Positions 42,558-52,105 are shown, counted from the stretch's first letter. The stretch: DNA of 64,000 nucleotides from Paenibacillus durus ATCC 35681 (GCF_000993825.1 NZ_CP011114.1:4588001-4652000), one strand, 5' to 3'. Notes: a model not told the origin generated them from the sequence alone. Made by a program: numbers and translations.

Positions 42558-43406
42558 TCAAACTCTAGCCGGAAAAAACCGGTCCAGCTTCTCCATCGTG
42601 CCGGTATGGGCTTGCGGAGTGAACACCGTCATGATCATGCTGTGATCCTCGGCCAGCGAAAAGCTGCTGTAATCCATACTCAGTACACCCAACCTTGGAT
42701 GATGCAGCTCTTTTCTCCCTTCAGGGCTATGGATCACTTCATGCTGCGGCCACCACATTTCAAATTCCTTGCTTGATTTCAATAATTGCTCGACTAAATT
42801 GTTATACCAAGGATCGTCCGCGAACTTTCCATAAAAGCTCCTGAATTGAGCCAATTGCCCCTTAGCAATGTTCTCCCAATCGACGAACAGCTGCCGATAC
42901 TCTTCCATCATGAACATCCGCCAAACGACATTACGCTCTCGATCATTCATGTCATCGCTATATCCAAATACTTCGGCGGCTATCCGGTTCCACGCCACAA
43001 TATTCCACCGTCTCCCGACAATATAAGCCGGAAATCGATGGAGCTCATCAAGAATTAGCTTCGTTGCCGGGGAAATCGCCTCGTTGCTGCCTGCATCCGA
43101 CTCCGGATCGCCAGGAAGCCACTGACCGGCTAATGCGAATAGATAGCTTCGCTCGTCCTTATCCAGCTTAAGCGTTCGGGACAGGCTTTCCAAGACCTGC
43201 TCGGATACGCGAATTTCCCGTCCCTGCTCCAAGCTTGTATACCATGTCAAGGAAATCCCCGATAATGCCGCGACCTCTTCCCTGCGCAAACCGGGAGTGC
43301 GCCGGCGCGTCGAATCACTTCTGAGTCCGGCCTCTTGAGGAGATAACCGCTTACGCCTTGTCTGTAAAAAATCAGCAAGCTCCTTGTGTCTGATCGAATC
43401 TTTCAT
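42558..43406 (-). CDS. XRE/HTH regulator with MmyB-like ligand-binding domain
   Basis: 282 residues. Helix-turn-helix in the first ~80 residues (GLRREEVAALSGISLTWYTS), then the MmyB-like PAS domain (FPAYIVGRRWNIVAWNRIAA, PWYNNLVEQLLKSSKEFEMW). These regulators usually sit divergent from a short-chain dehydrogenase and repress it; the same arrangement is seen here with the gene at 43609. Ligands in the family are thought to be fatty-acid-like. AGGAGG precedes ATG. Confidence 0.9.
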   Translation of the reverse strand: MKDSIRHKELADFLQTRRKRLSPQEAGLRSDSTRRRTPGLRREEVAALSGISLTWYTSLEQGREIRVSEQVLESLSRTLKLDKDERSYLFALAGQWLPGDPESDAGSNEAISPATKLILDELHRFPAYIVGRRWNIVAWNRIAAEVFGYSDDMNDRERNVVWRMFMMEEYRQLFVDWENIAKGQLAQFRSFYGKFADDPWYNNLVEQLLKSSKEFEMWWPQHEVIHSPEGRKELHHPRLGVLSMDYSSFSLAEDHSMIMTVFTPQAHTGTMEKLDRFFPARV

Positions 43407-43608
43407 GCAAATCCTCCTAATCCAAAACGGGCAGCATTTATCCTACGATATAAACTGCTATCATCACGAGCGCTACGAGAAACTGTCTTCTTCCTATTAT
43501 ACATCAAGTCCCATAATATGAGCTTATGCACGCACGGCAGCTTAAAGAAACCCCTTCCCCACCGCGGCGAAAAGCAAAATTATGCTCACAGGAGGCGAAA
43601 ATCCGTCC

Positions 43609-44436
43609 ATGATTAATATTGAGGATAAAACCGTTTTGGTGACCGGCTCCACAGACGGAATCGGCAAACTAACCGCTATCCAACTCGCTCAAGCAGGCGC
43701 TACCGTTCTGATGCACGGACGAGACCGCGAAAAATGCGCCGCCGCCCTAAAAGAGATCGCCAAACGGACAGGCAGCAGCAAGCTGCGGACCTATTTGGCT
43801 GATTTTTCTTCCCTTGCCGAAGTTCGGCGCATGGCCGAAGAGATCCGCAATCAAGAAAGCCGTTTGGACATTCTGATCAACAATGCGGGAATCGGTTCGG
43901 GAAAGCTCTCCAATAAAAAAAGAGCACTTAGCAAAGACGGCCACGAGCTTCGTTTTGCCGTCAATTACCTGGCACCCGTCCTATTAACCCAGCTTCTGCT
44001 TCCTACTGTACGGGCAGCCGCACCTGCGCGCATCGTCAACGTTGCTTCCATCGGACAAAAGCAGATTGACCTCAATAATGTCATGCTGGAGCGCGACTAC
44101 GATCCTTTCGATGCCTACAAGCAGAGCAAGCTCGCTTTAATCATGTACACTTTCGAGCTGGCTCAGCAGCTCAAGCCGGACCGCATTACGGTCAATTGCG
44201 TGCACCCGGGGTCCCTACTCAATACAAAAATGGTACGTGAGAGCATCCCCTTCGGGTTCGGCAGCCCCAAATCGGGAGCGGACGTCCTCTTCCATTTGGC
44301 CTGTGCGGCCGAGCTTGATCAAGTAACCGGGCAATACTTCGACAAAAAGCAGCCGGCCCAGGCAGACATTCAAGCCTACAACAGCGATTTCCGTCGCAAG
44401 CTATGGGCATACACGGAGAATTTGATCGCGCCATAA
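43609..44436 (+). CDS. SDR oxidoreductase (retinol dehydrogenase-like)
   Basis: 275 residues with TVLVTGSTDGIGKLTAIQLA, NNAGIGSG, catalytic Ser in VNVASIGQKQ, and the YKQSKLALIMYTF YxxxK site. The sequence resembles WWOX/retinol dehydrogenase-type enzymes rather than FabG. ATG 43609 is used; AGGAGG is 13 bases upstream, slightly far, while the ATG at 43582 precedes that site. It is divergent from the MmyB-type regulator, its likely repressor. Confidence 0.9.
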   Translation: MINIEDKTVLVTGSTDGIGKLTAIQLAQAGATVLMHGRDREKCAAALKEIAKRTGSSKLRTYLADFSSLAEVRRMAEEIRNQESRLDILINNAGIGSGKLSNKKRALSKDGHELRFAVNYLAPVLLTQLLLPTVRAAAPARIVNVASIGQKQIDLNNVMLERDYDPFDAYKQSKLALIMYTFELAQQLKPDRITVNCVHPGSLLNTKMVRESIPFGFGSPKSGADVLFHLACAAELDQVTGQYFDKKQPAQADIQAYNSDFRRKLWAYTENLIAP

Positions 44437-44497
44437 CCGCGTCTGATCGTTCAGTCGTAACCTTTTGCAATCTTAAATTCATTATTGGAGCGTGGTC

Positions 44498-45373
44498 GTG
44501 TTGGCACAAAGAAATGTTAAGAGAACAATGTCGGTTTTTATTACAGGGGCGACCGGAGGAATTGGCTCAGCATGCGTCAAACAGTTCACTCAAATGGGAG
44601 TTCGGGTCTTCGCGGGAGTCCGCGATACAAAGCGGGGCGAGCGGCTCCGGGCGTCAACATCATCTTCGGTGATCCCGGTCCAAATTGATATTACAGATCT
44701 AGCGTCTGTACAATCCGCCTTTGAAGAAGTGGCGACGATGACCGGGAACGAAGGGCTGGCCGGATTGATTAATAATGCAGGCTGCATCGTGCAGGGCCCT
44801 TTGGAGCTGCTCCCTATGGAACAAATCAAGCAGCAGTTTGAACTTAATGTTTTTGGACAAATCGCGGTAACGCAGGCTTTCCTTCCCTTACTGCGGAAAA
44901 ATGGCGGGAGAGTCATCAACATCGGAGCTGTGACCGGAAAAACCGCGCTGCCCTTCTTCGGCGCACTGTCCGCCTCCAAGCACGCGATGGAAGCTATTAC
45001 AGACGCTCTCCGGGTTGAATTAAAGCCTTGGAACATTCACGTAGCCATGATTGAGCCCGGTGCTATCGAAACTGCTATTCACGAAAAAGCCCACGACTCT
45101 TCCGCCCGGTCACTGCAGGAGGTTACGTCCGATAGGCTTGCCTTGTACCAAGATGCAATCACAAAGCTCGAATCGGTCATCGCCAAGCAGCCTTTATCCC
45201 CTACCGAAGTGGTCGTGAACGCCATCATCCACGCCCTGACATCACCCAAACCCCGGACCCGTTACGCTGTGGGCAAGGGCGCACGCATGATCATAACCCT
45301 AAGCCGTTTCCCGGATAAGCTTCGGGATAACCTATTGATCAGCAATCTTGGGTTACGGAAGACGCATGGGTGA
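44498..45373 (+). CDS. SDR oxidoreductase (17-beta-HSD-like)
   Basis: 291 residues: SVFITGATGGIGSACVKQFT, NNAGCIVQG, INIGAVTGKT (Gly-Ala in place of the usual Ser-Ser, the Ser equivalent being less clear), FFGALSASKHAMEAITDAL. The usual YxxxK Tyr position reads L-S-A-S-K, so the catalytic Tyr seems to be replaced; this needs an alignment. GTG 44498 follows GGAG at seven bases; ATG 44528 is an alternative. It is in tandem with the SDR upstream, 61 bases apart. Confidence 0.85.
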   Translation: MLAQRNVKRTMSVFITGATGGIGSACVKQFTQMGVRVFAGVRDTKRGERLRASTSSSVIPVQIDITDLASVQSAFEEVATMTGNEGLAGLINNAGCIVQGPLELLPMEQIKQQFELNVFGQIAVTQAFLPLLRKNGGRVINIGAVTGKTALPFFGALSASKHAMEAITDALRVELKPWNIHVAMIEPGAIETAIHEKAHDSSARSLQEVTSDRLALYQDAITKLESVIAKQPLSPTEVVVNAIIHALTSPKPRTRYAVGKGARMIITLSRFPDKLRDNLLISNLGLRKTHG

Positions 45374-45406
45374 TAGCGGACAGGGACGGTATCTCTGTTC
45401 TAGAAA

Positions 45407-45444
45407 CAAAACCGTCAGACGAGTGCCTCGCTGACGGTTGTTTG
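45407..45444 (+). terminator. Terminator of the SDR pair
   Basis: AACCGTCAG/CTGACGGTT with CGAG/CTCG inside, then GTTTGG. It lies between the convergent SDR and repeat-protein genes. Confidence 0.7.
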
Positions 45445-45484
45445 GTGTTCATGACCTGCCACATTATGTTAAGACTGCTACCTT

Positions 45485-48400
45485 TTATTTCTGGATTTTA
45501 ACTACCTTTTCACCGATCACCAGTACACCGTTGACATATCCTCTAAAGTGCAAAGTAACCTCTGAACCCGTCCAATCAAAATCGGAACGTTCGAATTTGA
45601 ATTGGCCGAGCTTTGCCTGCTGATAATAGCCATTATTACTGTTAAGGGCCTTCACACCATTTACGGTAGCGGTATTCAGATCGAATCCCTGACTGTTGTA
45701 GCCATTCGGCAAGTCTACACGAACAGTAAACACGCCTTTATTGCCCTTGATAATATTAGGAGTCACCGTTATGGAAGCTGGAAGATAAACCGTAAACTGT
45801 TTTTGTAATGTCGTGCTCAGCCCTACACCATCTGTAACGGTAACCTTAACAGTGTAAACTCCCGGTTTGTCGAGTAAAATTTCGCTGCCATTCGTTACGA
45901 CCTGTTCCGCCGCTCCATCCGGACTGGAAACCGTCATCTTCTCGGATACTACACCTGAAAGAGCATCAGTTGCCGAGTAATCCAACTTTAGCGTCGCTCC
46001 GGCCTCAGCCTCTTTGCTGAGATCCATCGTGACGACCGGCGCAGTTCTATCGATTTTCACCACGGCTGTATTCGCAGCCTCGATGTTGCCGGCTATATCG
46101 GTCGAATAGAAAGCAACATTATGGATCCCTTCATCACTGACCGTGAACGTACTTCCCTTGACATATGCCGATCCGTCGATCGAATAGAACGTTGTGGCTA
46201 CGCCGCTAAGAGTATCCGCTGCAGTTAATTGGACGGTCACATCTCCTTTCGTCCAGGCAGCAGGAACGTCAGCAGTGGTCATGGGTGCTGTCTTGTCGAG
46301 CTTCACTTCGGCTGTGTGTGCCGCTTCCTTATTGCCTGCTTGGTCAACCGAGTAGTAACTGATCTTATTAATACCTTCGTTGTCTACCGTAATCGAATTG
46401 CCCTCGTTATAATCGGATCCGTTGATCGAGTAGAACGTTTTGGCTATGCCGCTGAGATTGTCTGCTGCAGTCAATGTCAGTACGTCCGTTTGCGCAATCC
46501 ATTCCGGGATATCGCTTATCTTTGTGCTTGGCGAGGTTTGATCAATCTTAACATAAATCGTCTGCGGTGCTTCCTTATTGCCTACTTTATCCACTGAGTA
46601 GAAGGAAACTTTATTTACACCTTCTTTGTCCACCGTTACAGAAGCTCCCGCCGTGTACTCGTTATCGTTCAGAGAATAGAACGTGTTCGCGACTCCCGTC
46701 TCGTTATCTGTTGCCGATAAGGAGATAATCTGGCTCAGGTTCGTCCAACCGGCGGGTGCTTCTGCTTTCGTCACCGGTGCTTCCGTATCGATAATAAGCT
46801 TGGCGATAACGGTGTTTGACGGTTCCGATTCACCAAACGAGTTACTGTACGATGTCACATAATATTCATGATCCTTATAGGACAAATCCGAAACCGTGAA
46901 AGACAAGTTATTTAGGTTTTGCGTCAGCAAAACCGGTTTGCCGTCAATGAGCTCATATATGTTATAGCCGTTCGCGTAGGTGACGAAATTCCAGGAAATC
47001 CGGGCACTCGTGCCGCTTAACAATTTAATGGAGGCAACCGGAGGCTGCATGACCGGGAAGACAATCGTATTGGATACCCGATTCGAAGGAGCAGACTCTC
47101 CAAAACGAGTGCTGTACGCAGTCACTTCATACGAATGCGATTCCTCTGAAAGATTGTACACTTTGTAGCTTAAAGCCGTTCCCTTATAGATTAACTGCCG
47201 GTCACCGCCAGTCACATCGTAAACATGATATTCGTTTGCCCAAGTGACCGACTGCCAAGAAAGCGTAATATTGTTGGCATTAAATACGGCCCCTACCAGG
47301 ACTGGAGGCTGAACCACCGGCCAGGTCAACGTGAACTGGAGCTCGCTTCCTACTGTTGATTCTCCGAAACGATCGCTGTAGGAGCGAACAACATAAACGT
47401 AATCGCCCTCTGGTTGGTTCGTAAACGTAACGGCCGTTCCAGTTTGAGTTTTTTTCAGAACTTCTTGTCCGTCAATCACTTGATACAACTTATAGCCTGA
47501 AGCATAGGTAGTGGCATTCCAGCTCAAGGTAATGTCATTTCCGTTCGTAATAGTTTGCTTAAAGCCGCTCGGCGCTTGCATGACCGGCCAGACCAACGTG
47601 AAGCTAAGCTCGCTGCCTTCTGCCGATTCTCCGAAGCGGTCACTGTAGGAGCGCACCACAAAGTTGTAGTCGCCTTCCGGCTGGTTCGTGAGTGTGACAG
47701 CTGTTCCGGTCTGCGATCTCACCAACACTTCCTGTCCGTCAACAACCTTGTAAAGTTTATAAGCCGTTGCATAGGTAGCGGTATTCCATTTCAAGGAAAT
47801 GTCATTTCCGTTCACAATACTTTTTATAAAATTACCCGGTGCCTGCATAATTGAAGGAAGAATCGTTAAGGTCACCTGACCGCCTTCGGGTGATTCTCCG
47901 AAACGGCTGCTTACGGCATTTACGATATAGGTGTGATCACCTTCCTGTACATTCGTCTGTGTTGCAGTCAGGCTTGTTACCGTATTCTTTAGAACTTTCT
48001 GTCCGTCGACAAGCTCATAGACTTTATAAGAGTTCGCGTAGGTCACAGCTCCCCAAGTTAACACGACGTCGTTTCCATTCTGGATTTTATATGCCAGATT
48101 ACCCGGGGCGGCCAATGTGGGATAAATCAGCGAAACCGTGACTTCTGCCGCTTCAGGTGACTCGCCAAAGATCGTGGAAACAGAGTTGATCTCATAAACC
48201 AAGGTACCTTCCGGCTGGTCTCTATAAATCACGGAACTGCCGGTTACCGTACTCTTCAGAACCTTTTGTCCATCAATGATTTGATAGATTTTATAGCTCG
48301 TTGCGTAATTCGCTGCCGTCCATTTTAAGGTGATATCATTACCGTTCGTTATGGTGTAGGTCGGGTTTGTCGGAGCTTGCAGCGTTTGACCACTCAGCGT

Positions 48401-50362
48401 TACCGTAATCCGGCTGCCTTCCGACGACTCGCCGAAACGGGTCGAAACCGAATGAACTTCATACGTGTAATCGCCCGGCTTCATGCCGGTATACGTGACG
48501 GTTAAGCCGCTCACCGTGCTTTTAAGCACTTTTTGACCATCCACGATCTGGTAAACCTTATAGCTTGTCGCATAGTCGGATGCAGCCCAAGTCAAAGAAA
48601 AATCCGTCGCATTTTTAATCGTCTGGATCAGATTGGCCGGCGGCTCCATGGTCGGAAAAATGAGCGTAAAGGAAACCTGACTTCCTTCCGCCGATTCCCC
48701 GAAACGGGTAGAGAAGGAATGAACTTCATACGTATAATTCCCTTGCGGCTGATTGGTGTAAGTGACAGTAGTGCCGGCTACCGTGCTTTTCAATACTTTT
48801 TGTCCGTCAATAATTTGATAGACTTTGTAACTGTTGGCGTTTGCCGAAGTACCCCAGGTCAGGACCACATCATTAACGTTTTTGAGCGTATAGTTAACAG
48901 CTGCCGGCGGCTCCATTGTTACGGAGCCCAGAGTAAAGGAAACCTGGCTTCCTTCCGCTGATTCCCCGAAACGAGTAGAGAAGGAATGAACTTCGTAAGT
49001 ATAATTCCCTTGCGGCTGATTGGTGTAAGTGACAGTAGTGCCGGTTACCGTACTTTTCAATACTTTTTGTCCGTCAATAATTTGATAGACTTTGTAACTG
49101 CTGGCGTTGGCCGAAGTGTCCCAGGTCAGGACCACATCATTAACGTTTTTAAGCGTATAGTTGACAGCTGTTGGCGGCTCCATTGTTACAGAGCTCAGGG
49201 TAAAGGAAACCTGACTTCCTTCCACCGATTCCCCGAAACGATCACTGTAGGAATGTACCTCATAGTGGTAATCCCCGGCCGGTTGGTTCGTATAGGTGAC
49301 GGTTGTTCCGGTTACGGTGCTTTTTAGTACGAGCTGCCCGTCGATAACCTGATAAATTTTATAGCCTGTAGCATTTGAAACGGTACTCCATATTAAAACC
49401 ACGTCGTTGACGTTTTGCAGTTTATAAGTTAGATTGCCGGGTGCCGTCATGGTGCCATCCCCGACAATTATCGTTAAACGGCTTCCTTCCGCCGATTCGC
49501 CAAAACGACTGCTGTAGGAATATACCTCATATACATATTCTCCAGCCTCTTGATTGGTAAAGGAGACGGTTGTACCGGTTACCGTGCTTTTTAATACTTT
49601 TTGACCGTCAGCTTGGATTTGATAGATTTTATAGTTCGTGGCATAACTGACTGCATTCCATTTCAGGTTGATGTCGTTGACGTTCGTCAGGCTAAACGTG
49701 AAGTTGCCTGGAGCCGCCATGACTGGATAGACGACATTAACGTCGACAGGTGCGGATAGCGGAGATTCACCAAAGGCGGAATTCACTGCACTAACCGCGT
49801 ACGTAGCTGTTCCCATTGGAGCATTGACGACTGTATATGTACGTGTTGTCTGGGATTTTATCAAGGTTCTTTGTCCATCAGCTTGAACTTGATAAAGATT
49901 GTAACTTTGGGCATTCGCAGAAGTGGTCCAGCTCAGGACGATATCGTTGCCGTTTTGAAATGTGTAGGTTATAGTTGGCGCCGTCATGTCGGGATAGGTG
50001 ATATTCACCGTAATTGGCGCGCAGGGCCCTGACTCTCCATCCGGACTTAAGGTTGAAACCACATAGGTATATGAACCTTCGGGAAGAGCGTTAATGGTAA
50101 AGGAGGTCGTTGTCATTGTCCCTCGCTCGATCAACTGGCCGTCCGTAATCTCATACACCTTATAACCGGTAGCCCCATACACGGAGCTCCATGTCAGCTT
50201 GACATCGGTTGGTGTCAGGAGCTGATAGGAAAGATTGCTTGGAGGCAGCACATTATTGTTTGTCTCAGCCGCAAACACATTTAAAGCGGGAAACAAGACC
50301 TGGATCATAAGCATCATTGAAACCAGGAAAGAAAGTCTTTTGGAGGATTTACGTTTTCTCAT
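45485..50362 (-). CDS. Giant secreted Fn3-like repeat protein under cyclic-di-GMP control
   Basis: 1625 residues. Signal peptide (LSFLVSMMLMIQVLFPALNV FAA), then 13 Fn3-like repeats of ~89 residues (~35-1195), each with a W near the start, a KxYQ strand and the hallmark SxRFGES. Three OmpL47-like repeats (~1195-1440; TFYSINGSDYNEGNSITVDN, DQAGNKEA) follow, then a ~185-residue Ig-like end. There is no LPXTG anchor or SLH domain, so it is probably released or held by other contacts. Secreted Fn3-repeat proteins often act as matrix or adhesion proteins. A class I cyclic-di-GMP riboswitch lies just upstream. Repeats 5 and 6 are nearly identical. Confidence 0.88.
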   Translation of the reverse strand: MRKRKSSKRLSFLVSMMLMIQVLFPALNVFAAETNNNVLPPSNLSYQLLTPTDVKLTWSSVYGATGYKVYEITDGQLIERGTMTTTSFTINALPEGSYTYVVSTLSPDGESGPCAPITVNITYPDMTAPTITYTFQNGNDIVLSWTTSANAQSYNLYQVQADGQRTLIKSQTTRTYTVVNAPMGTATYAVSAVNSAFGESPLSAPVDVNVVYPVMAAPGNFTFSLTNVNDINLKWNAVSYATNYKIYQIQADGQKVLKSTVTGTTVSFTNQEAGEYVYEVYSYSSRFGESAEGSRLTIIVGDGTMTAPGNLTYKLQNVNDVVLIWSTVSNATGYKIYQVIDGQLVLKSTVTGTTVTYTNQPAGDYHYEVHSYSDRFGESVEGSQVSFTLSSVTMEPPTAVNYTLKNVNDVVLTWDTSANASSYKVYQIIDGQKVLKSTVTGTTVTYTNQPQGNYTYEVHSFSTRFGESAEGSQVSFTLGSVTMEPPAAVNYTLKNVNDVVLTWGTSANANSYKVYQIIDGQKVLKSTVAGTTVTYTNQPQGNYTYEVHSFSTRFGESAEGSQVSFTLIFPTMEPPANLIQTIKNATDFSLTWAASDYATSYKVYQIVDGQKVLKSTVSGLTVTYTGMKPGDYTYEVHSVSTRFGESSEGSRITVTLSGQTLQAPTNPTYTITNGNDITLKWTAANYATSYKIYQIIDGQKVLKSTVTGSSVIYRDQPEGTLVYEINSVSTIFGESPEAAEVTVSLIYPTLAAPGNLAYKIQNGNDVVLTWGAVTYANSYKVYELVDGQKVLKNTVTSLTATQTNVQEGDHTYIVNAVSSRFGESPEGGQVTLTILPSIMQAPGNFIKSIVNGNDISLKWNTATYATAYKLYKVVDGQEVLVRSQTGTAVTLTNQPEGDYNFVVRSYSDRFGESAEGSELSFTLVWPVMQAPSGFKQTITNGNDITLSWNATTYASGYKLYQVIDGQEVLKKTQTGTAVTFTNQPEGDYVYVVRSYSDRFGESTVGSELQFTLTWPVVQPPVLVGAVFNANNITLSWQSVTWANEYHVYDVTGGDRQLIYKGTALSYKVYNLSEESHSYEVTAYSTRFGESAPSNRVSNTIVFPVMQPPVASIKLLSGTSARISWNFVTYANGYNIYELIDGKPVLLTQNLNNLSFTVSDLSYKDHEYYVTSYSNSFGESEPSNTVIAKLIIDTEAPVTKAEAPAGWTNLSQIISLSATDNETGVANTFYSLNDNEYTAGASVTVDKEGVNKVSFYSVDKVGNKEAPQTIYVKIDQTSPSTKISDIPEWIAQTDVLTLTAADNLSGIAKTFYSINGSDYNEGNSITVDNEGINKISYYSVDQAGNKEAAHTAEVKLDKTAPMTTADVPAAWTKGDVTVQLTAADTLSGVATTFYSIDGSAYVKGSTFTVSDEGIHNVAFYSTDIAGNIEAANTAVVKIDRTAPVVTMDLSKEAEAGATLKLDYSATDALSGVVSEKMTVSSPDGAAEQVVTNGSEILLDKPGVYTVKVTVTDGVGLSTTLQKQFTVYLPASITVTPNIIKGNKGVFTVRVDLPNGYNSQGFDLNTATVNGVKALNSNNGYYQQAKLGQFKFERSDFDWTGSEVTLHFRGYVNGVLVIGEKVVKIQK
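48648..49181 (-). repeat. Near-identical tandem pair of 267-bp Fn3 repeats
   Basis: Repeats 5 and 6 of the secreted protein differ by only a few residues (D to G, S to N, T to A and the last linker), while other repeats are much more diverged. Their DNA matches closely too, which points to a recent duplication or gene conversion. Confidence 0.8.
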
Positions 50363-50396
50363 GTGTTCCTACCTTTCTTTGATATAAGGATAATAG

Positions 50397-50540
50397 ACAA
50401 AAAAAATGAACCTCTGACAAGGCTCATAGTAAAACCTATGATTCCTTGTGGCAACCGGCTGCCTTCCACATGGATGTGGTTCAGGCCCTTGGCTTTGCGT
50501 CTCATGATTTCTCATGATTTGCCTTTTTCACTGGATTGTG
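50397..50540 (-). promoter_or_regulatory. Class I cyclic-di-GMP (GEMM-I) riboswitch with expression platform
   Basis: The minus strand has the GEMM-I signatures in order: GGCAAATCATGA, a GAAA tetraloop closed by TCATGA/TCATGA, GACGCAAAGCC, GGGCCTGAACC, a small hairpin, then AGCCGGTTGCC (aptamer ~50540-50450). Right after it, ACAAGG-CATAG/CTATG-CCTTGT (50449-50417) forms an antiterminator that competes with the terminator GAGCCT/AGGTTC (50425-50408), followed by eight T. The coding start at 50362 is close behind. Whether the ligand turns expression on or off is not decided by eye. Confidence 0.88.
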
Positions 50541-50634
50541 ACTGAAGCTCTATTTTTATAATAGGTATCTATTCCTGTCATGTGAATAGGCCATAAGAAC
50601 CATGGTCAGTCTAATCTGGCATTTTCCTTTCCTG

Positions 50635-50660
50635 AACCCCCAGTCGAACTGGGGGTTTTC
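50635..50660 (+). terminator. Short strong hairpin with T tract (plus strand)
   Basis: AACCCCCAGT/ACTGGGGGTT with a three-base loop followed by TTTTCG. No plus-strand gene ends here, so its role is unclear; it may block read-through towards the DUF2167 gene's 3' end. Confidence 0.6.
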
Positions 50661-50664
50661 GTGT

Positions 50665-50703
50665 ATAAAAAAATAACGGAGCCCCACATCGGTGCGGCTC
50701 CGT
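50665..50703 (-). terminator. Intrinsic terminator of the DUF2167 gene
   Basis: ACGGAGCC (50676-50683) and GGCTCCGT (50696-50703) form the stem, followed on the minus strand by TATTTTTTTATA. It begins 14 bases after the stop. Confidence 0.8.
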
Positions 50704-50716
50704 TTCACGTTCTAAC

Positions 50717-51613
50717 TTATGATACGTTCTCTTCCGAATTGTCCGGCGTTGGCTCCGTCTCCTCGGTTGCTGACTTCTTTCTGCGGAACAGCTTGCTGAA
50801 TAATTTCCCGACCGCCCCCAATGCGAGAAGGATAACGATCCCGAATTTCTTCGCTACAAGCAGTATTATAGCTATAAGTCCAGCCTTCTTCGCTACTACC
50901 AGCCCGGCTCCGCCCAATATAAGACCGGTTAACCCCAATTTCGATACCTTATCGGTAGCGGCATTAAAGTCCTCGTACTTCTTCCCAGCATTAATAGTAA
51001 GCTTCGGCAGAACCTTCTCCGTCAGGGTCTTCTTATCTTCGTTCAGATGCTCCGGATCGGAGATGAGTATAGCCGAAATCGTTCCTGTGCGGGTCAAGAG
51101 TCTGACGTTATAATTCAGTATTTGTTCCTTGTTATCGTCCTCGGCCAGCATCGACCAGGTCAAGTTATGAGTAGCTTCATCATAGAATGGTTCTACATCC
51201 CAGCCCGTTACGTAAATGCGCGTGCCTTCGGGACGCTCTTTATTGGCTTCCTCGGTCCCTTTTTTGTAGCTCTCCAGTATGTCGTCAGCATTGATCTCTT
51301 CTTTTTCGTCATCCTTAATATGTCCGGTTTCCTCGTAGCGGAAGAGAACCTCCCACATCTGATTTTCGTCCGCAGGGTAAATACTGCCCAACTCGTCGCC
51401 GCTTGGGGTGTCATTATTATCCTTAGCGATTTGCATGGTATCTTCCTTATTCAGGAATACCATAGAAGGGTCCAAATCAAGGGTAGCCATGTCCTCCAGC
51501 TTAACCGGCTGTCCACCTTCCACCCAGTTATAGCTCTGTTCCGCCGAAGCCGTACCGTTGAAAACGGATAGCCAAAGGGCAAAGACGATACTCAGAATCC
51601 TAAATCTTTTCAT
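50717..51613 (-). CDS. DUF2167 membrane-anchored exported protein
   Basis: 298 residues. Signal peptide (ILSIVFALWLSVFNGTASA), an extracytoplasmic domain with YNWVEGGQPVKLEDMATLDL and GWDVEPFYDEATHNLTWSML typical of DUF2167, then a C-terminal hydrophobic region (LTGLILGGAGLVVAKKAGLI and on) and a charged acidic tail. The function is unknown. It has its own strong promoter (51759-51788) and terminator, so it is a single-gene unit between the repeat protein and the diguanylate cyclase. Confidence 0.88.
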   Translation of the reverse strand: MKRFRILSIVFALWLSVFNGTASAEQSYNWVEGGQPVKLEDMATLDLDPSMVFLNKEDTMQIAKDNNDTPSGDELGSIYPADENQMWEVLFRYEETGHIKDDEKEEINADDILESYKKGTEEANKERPEGTRIYVTGWDVEPFYDEATHNLTWSMLAEDDNKEQILNYNVRLLTRTGTISAILISDPEHLNEDKKTLTEKVLPKLTINAGKKYEDFNAATDKVSKLGLTGLILGGAGLVVAKKAGLIAIILLVAKKFGIVILLALGAVGKLFSKLFRRKKSATEETEPTPDNSEENVS

Positions 51614-51758
51614 ACTTCATGCCTCCAGTTGGTTTAGAACGATGCAACTTTCGGTATGGCGGAACCGATTCCCCTAAGTCAGATTGATGACATTATCCTA
51701 TGATGCCCTAGGACTTGTTTCCCTCCATTCATATTGCCCGTATCCATATACTGGATCA

Positions 51759-51788
51759 ATCATAGGTTTTTTTGTCTAAGATTGTCAA
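51759..51788 (-). promoter_or_regulatory. Consensus sigma-A promoter of the DUF2167 gene
   Basis: TTGACA (51788-51783) and TATGAT (51764-51759) with an 18-base spacer, giving a 5' leader of about 140 bases. The leader has no motif that I recognise. Confidence 0.7.
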
Positions 51789-51904
51789 TTGGGATAAAAA
51801 TCCTACTTCACGCAAAAGTTAAATTAGAACTTTTCGCTCATTAAATTCCATCTTGGTAGTATGTTAGTATGATAAATTACTTAGTTATAGTATAAGCATC
51901 ATGG

Positions 51905-52105
51905 GAACTAAGGAGGGATTGCGCCTCCTGTAAGCGTAAACCGAACCTCAGGTAACATTGTTTCCGGCTTGGTCCACCTGCTTAAATGCCTTATACAACG
52001 CCTGTTTCCACAGGTTGAACCAAGCCTGCCCGGTTATTGTGGTAGGTAGAATAAGCAGAGTTTGTGCACAGCAACAGATTTGACCTGGTCACCCTACGCT
52101 TGCCT
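51905..52105 (+). ncRNA. Unidentified structured RNA candidate, ~200 nt
   Basis: In the 1-kb gene-free stretch 51614-52629. GGAGG/CCTCC forms a small hairpin at 51912. GTAAGCGTA (51930-51938) pairs with TACGCTTGC (52095-52103), closing the element. CAGGT (51949) pairs with ACCTG (52083), and GCTTGGT-CCACCTG (51967-51980) pairs with CAGGTTGA-ACCAAGC (52011-52025). The layout (long closing stem, open middle, terminal stem) loosely recalls 6S RNA, but I see no decisive motif. The strand is uncertain. Confidence 0.4.

Noticed and set aside
45485..50362. Frame breaks or assembly collapse in the repeat protein
   Set aside because: The frame is open over 1625 codons and the repeats differ enough, apart from 5 and 6, to argue against an assembly artefact.
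51905..52105. T-box, SRP RNA, RNase P or cyclic-di-AMP riboswitch
   Set aside because: The hallmark sequences (GGTGGNACCGCG, the SRP tetraloop region, P4 of RNase P, the ydaO core) are absent.
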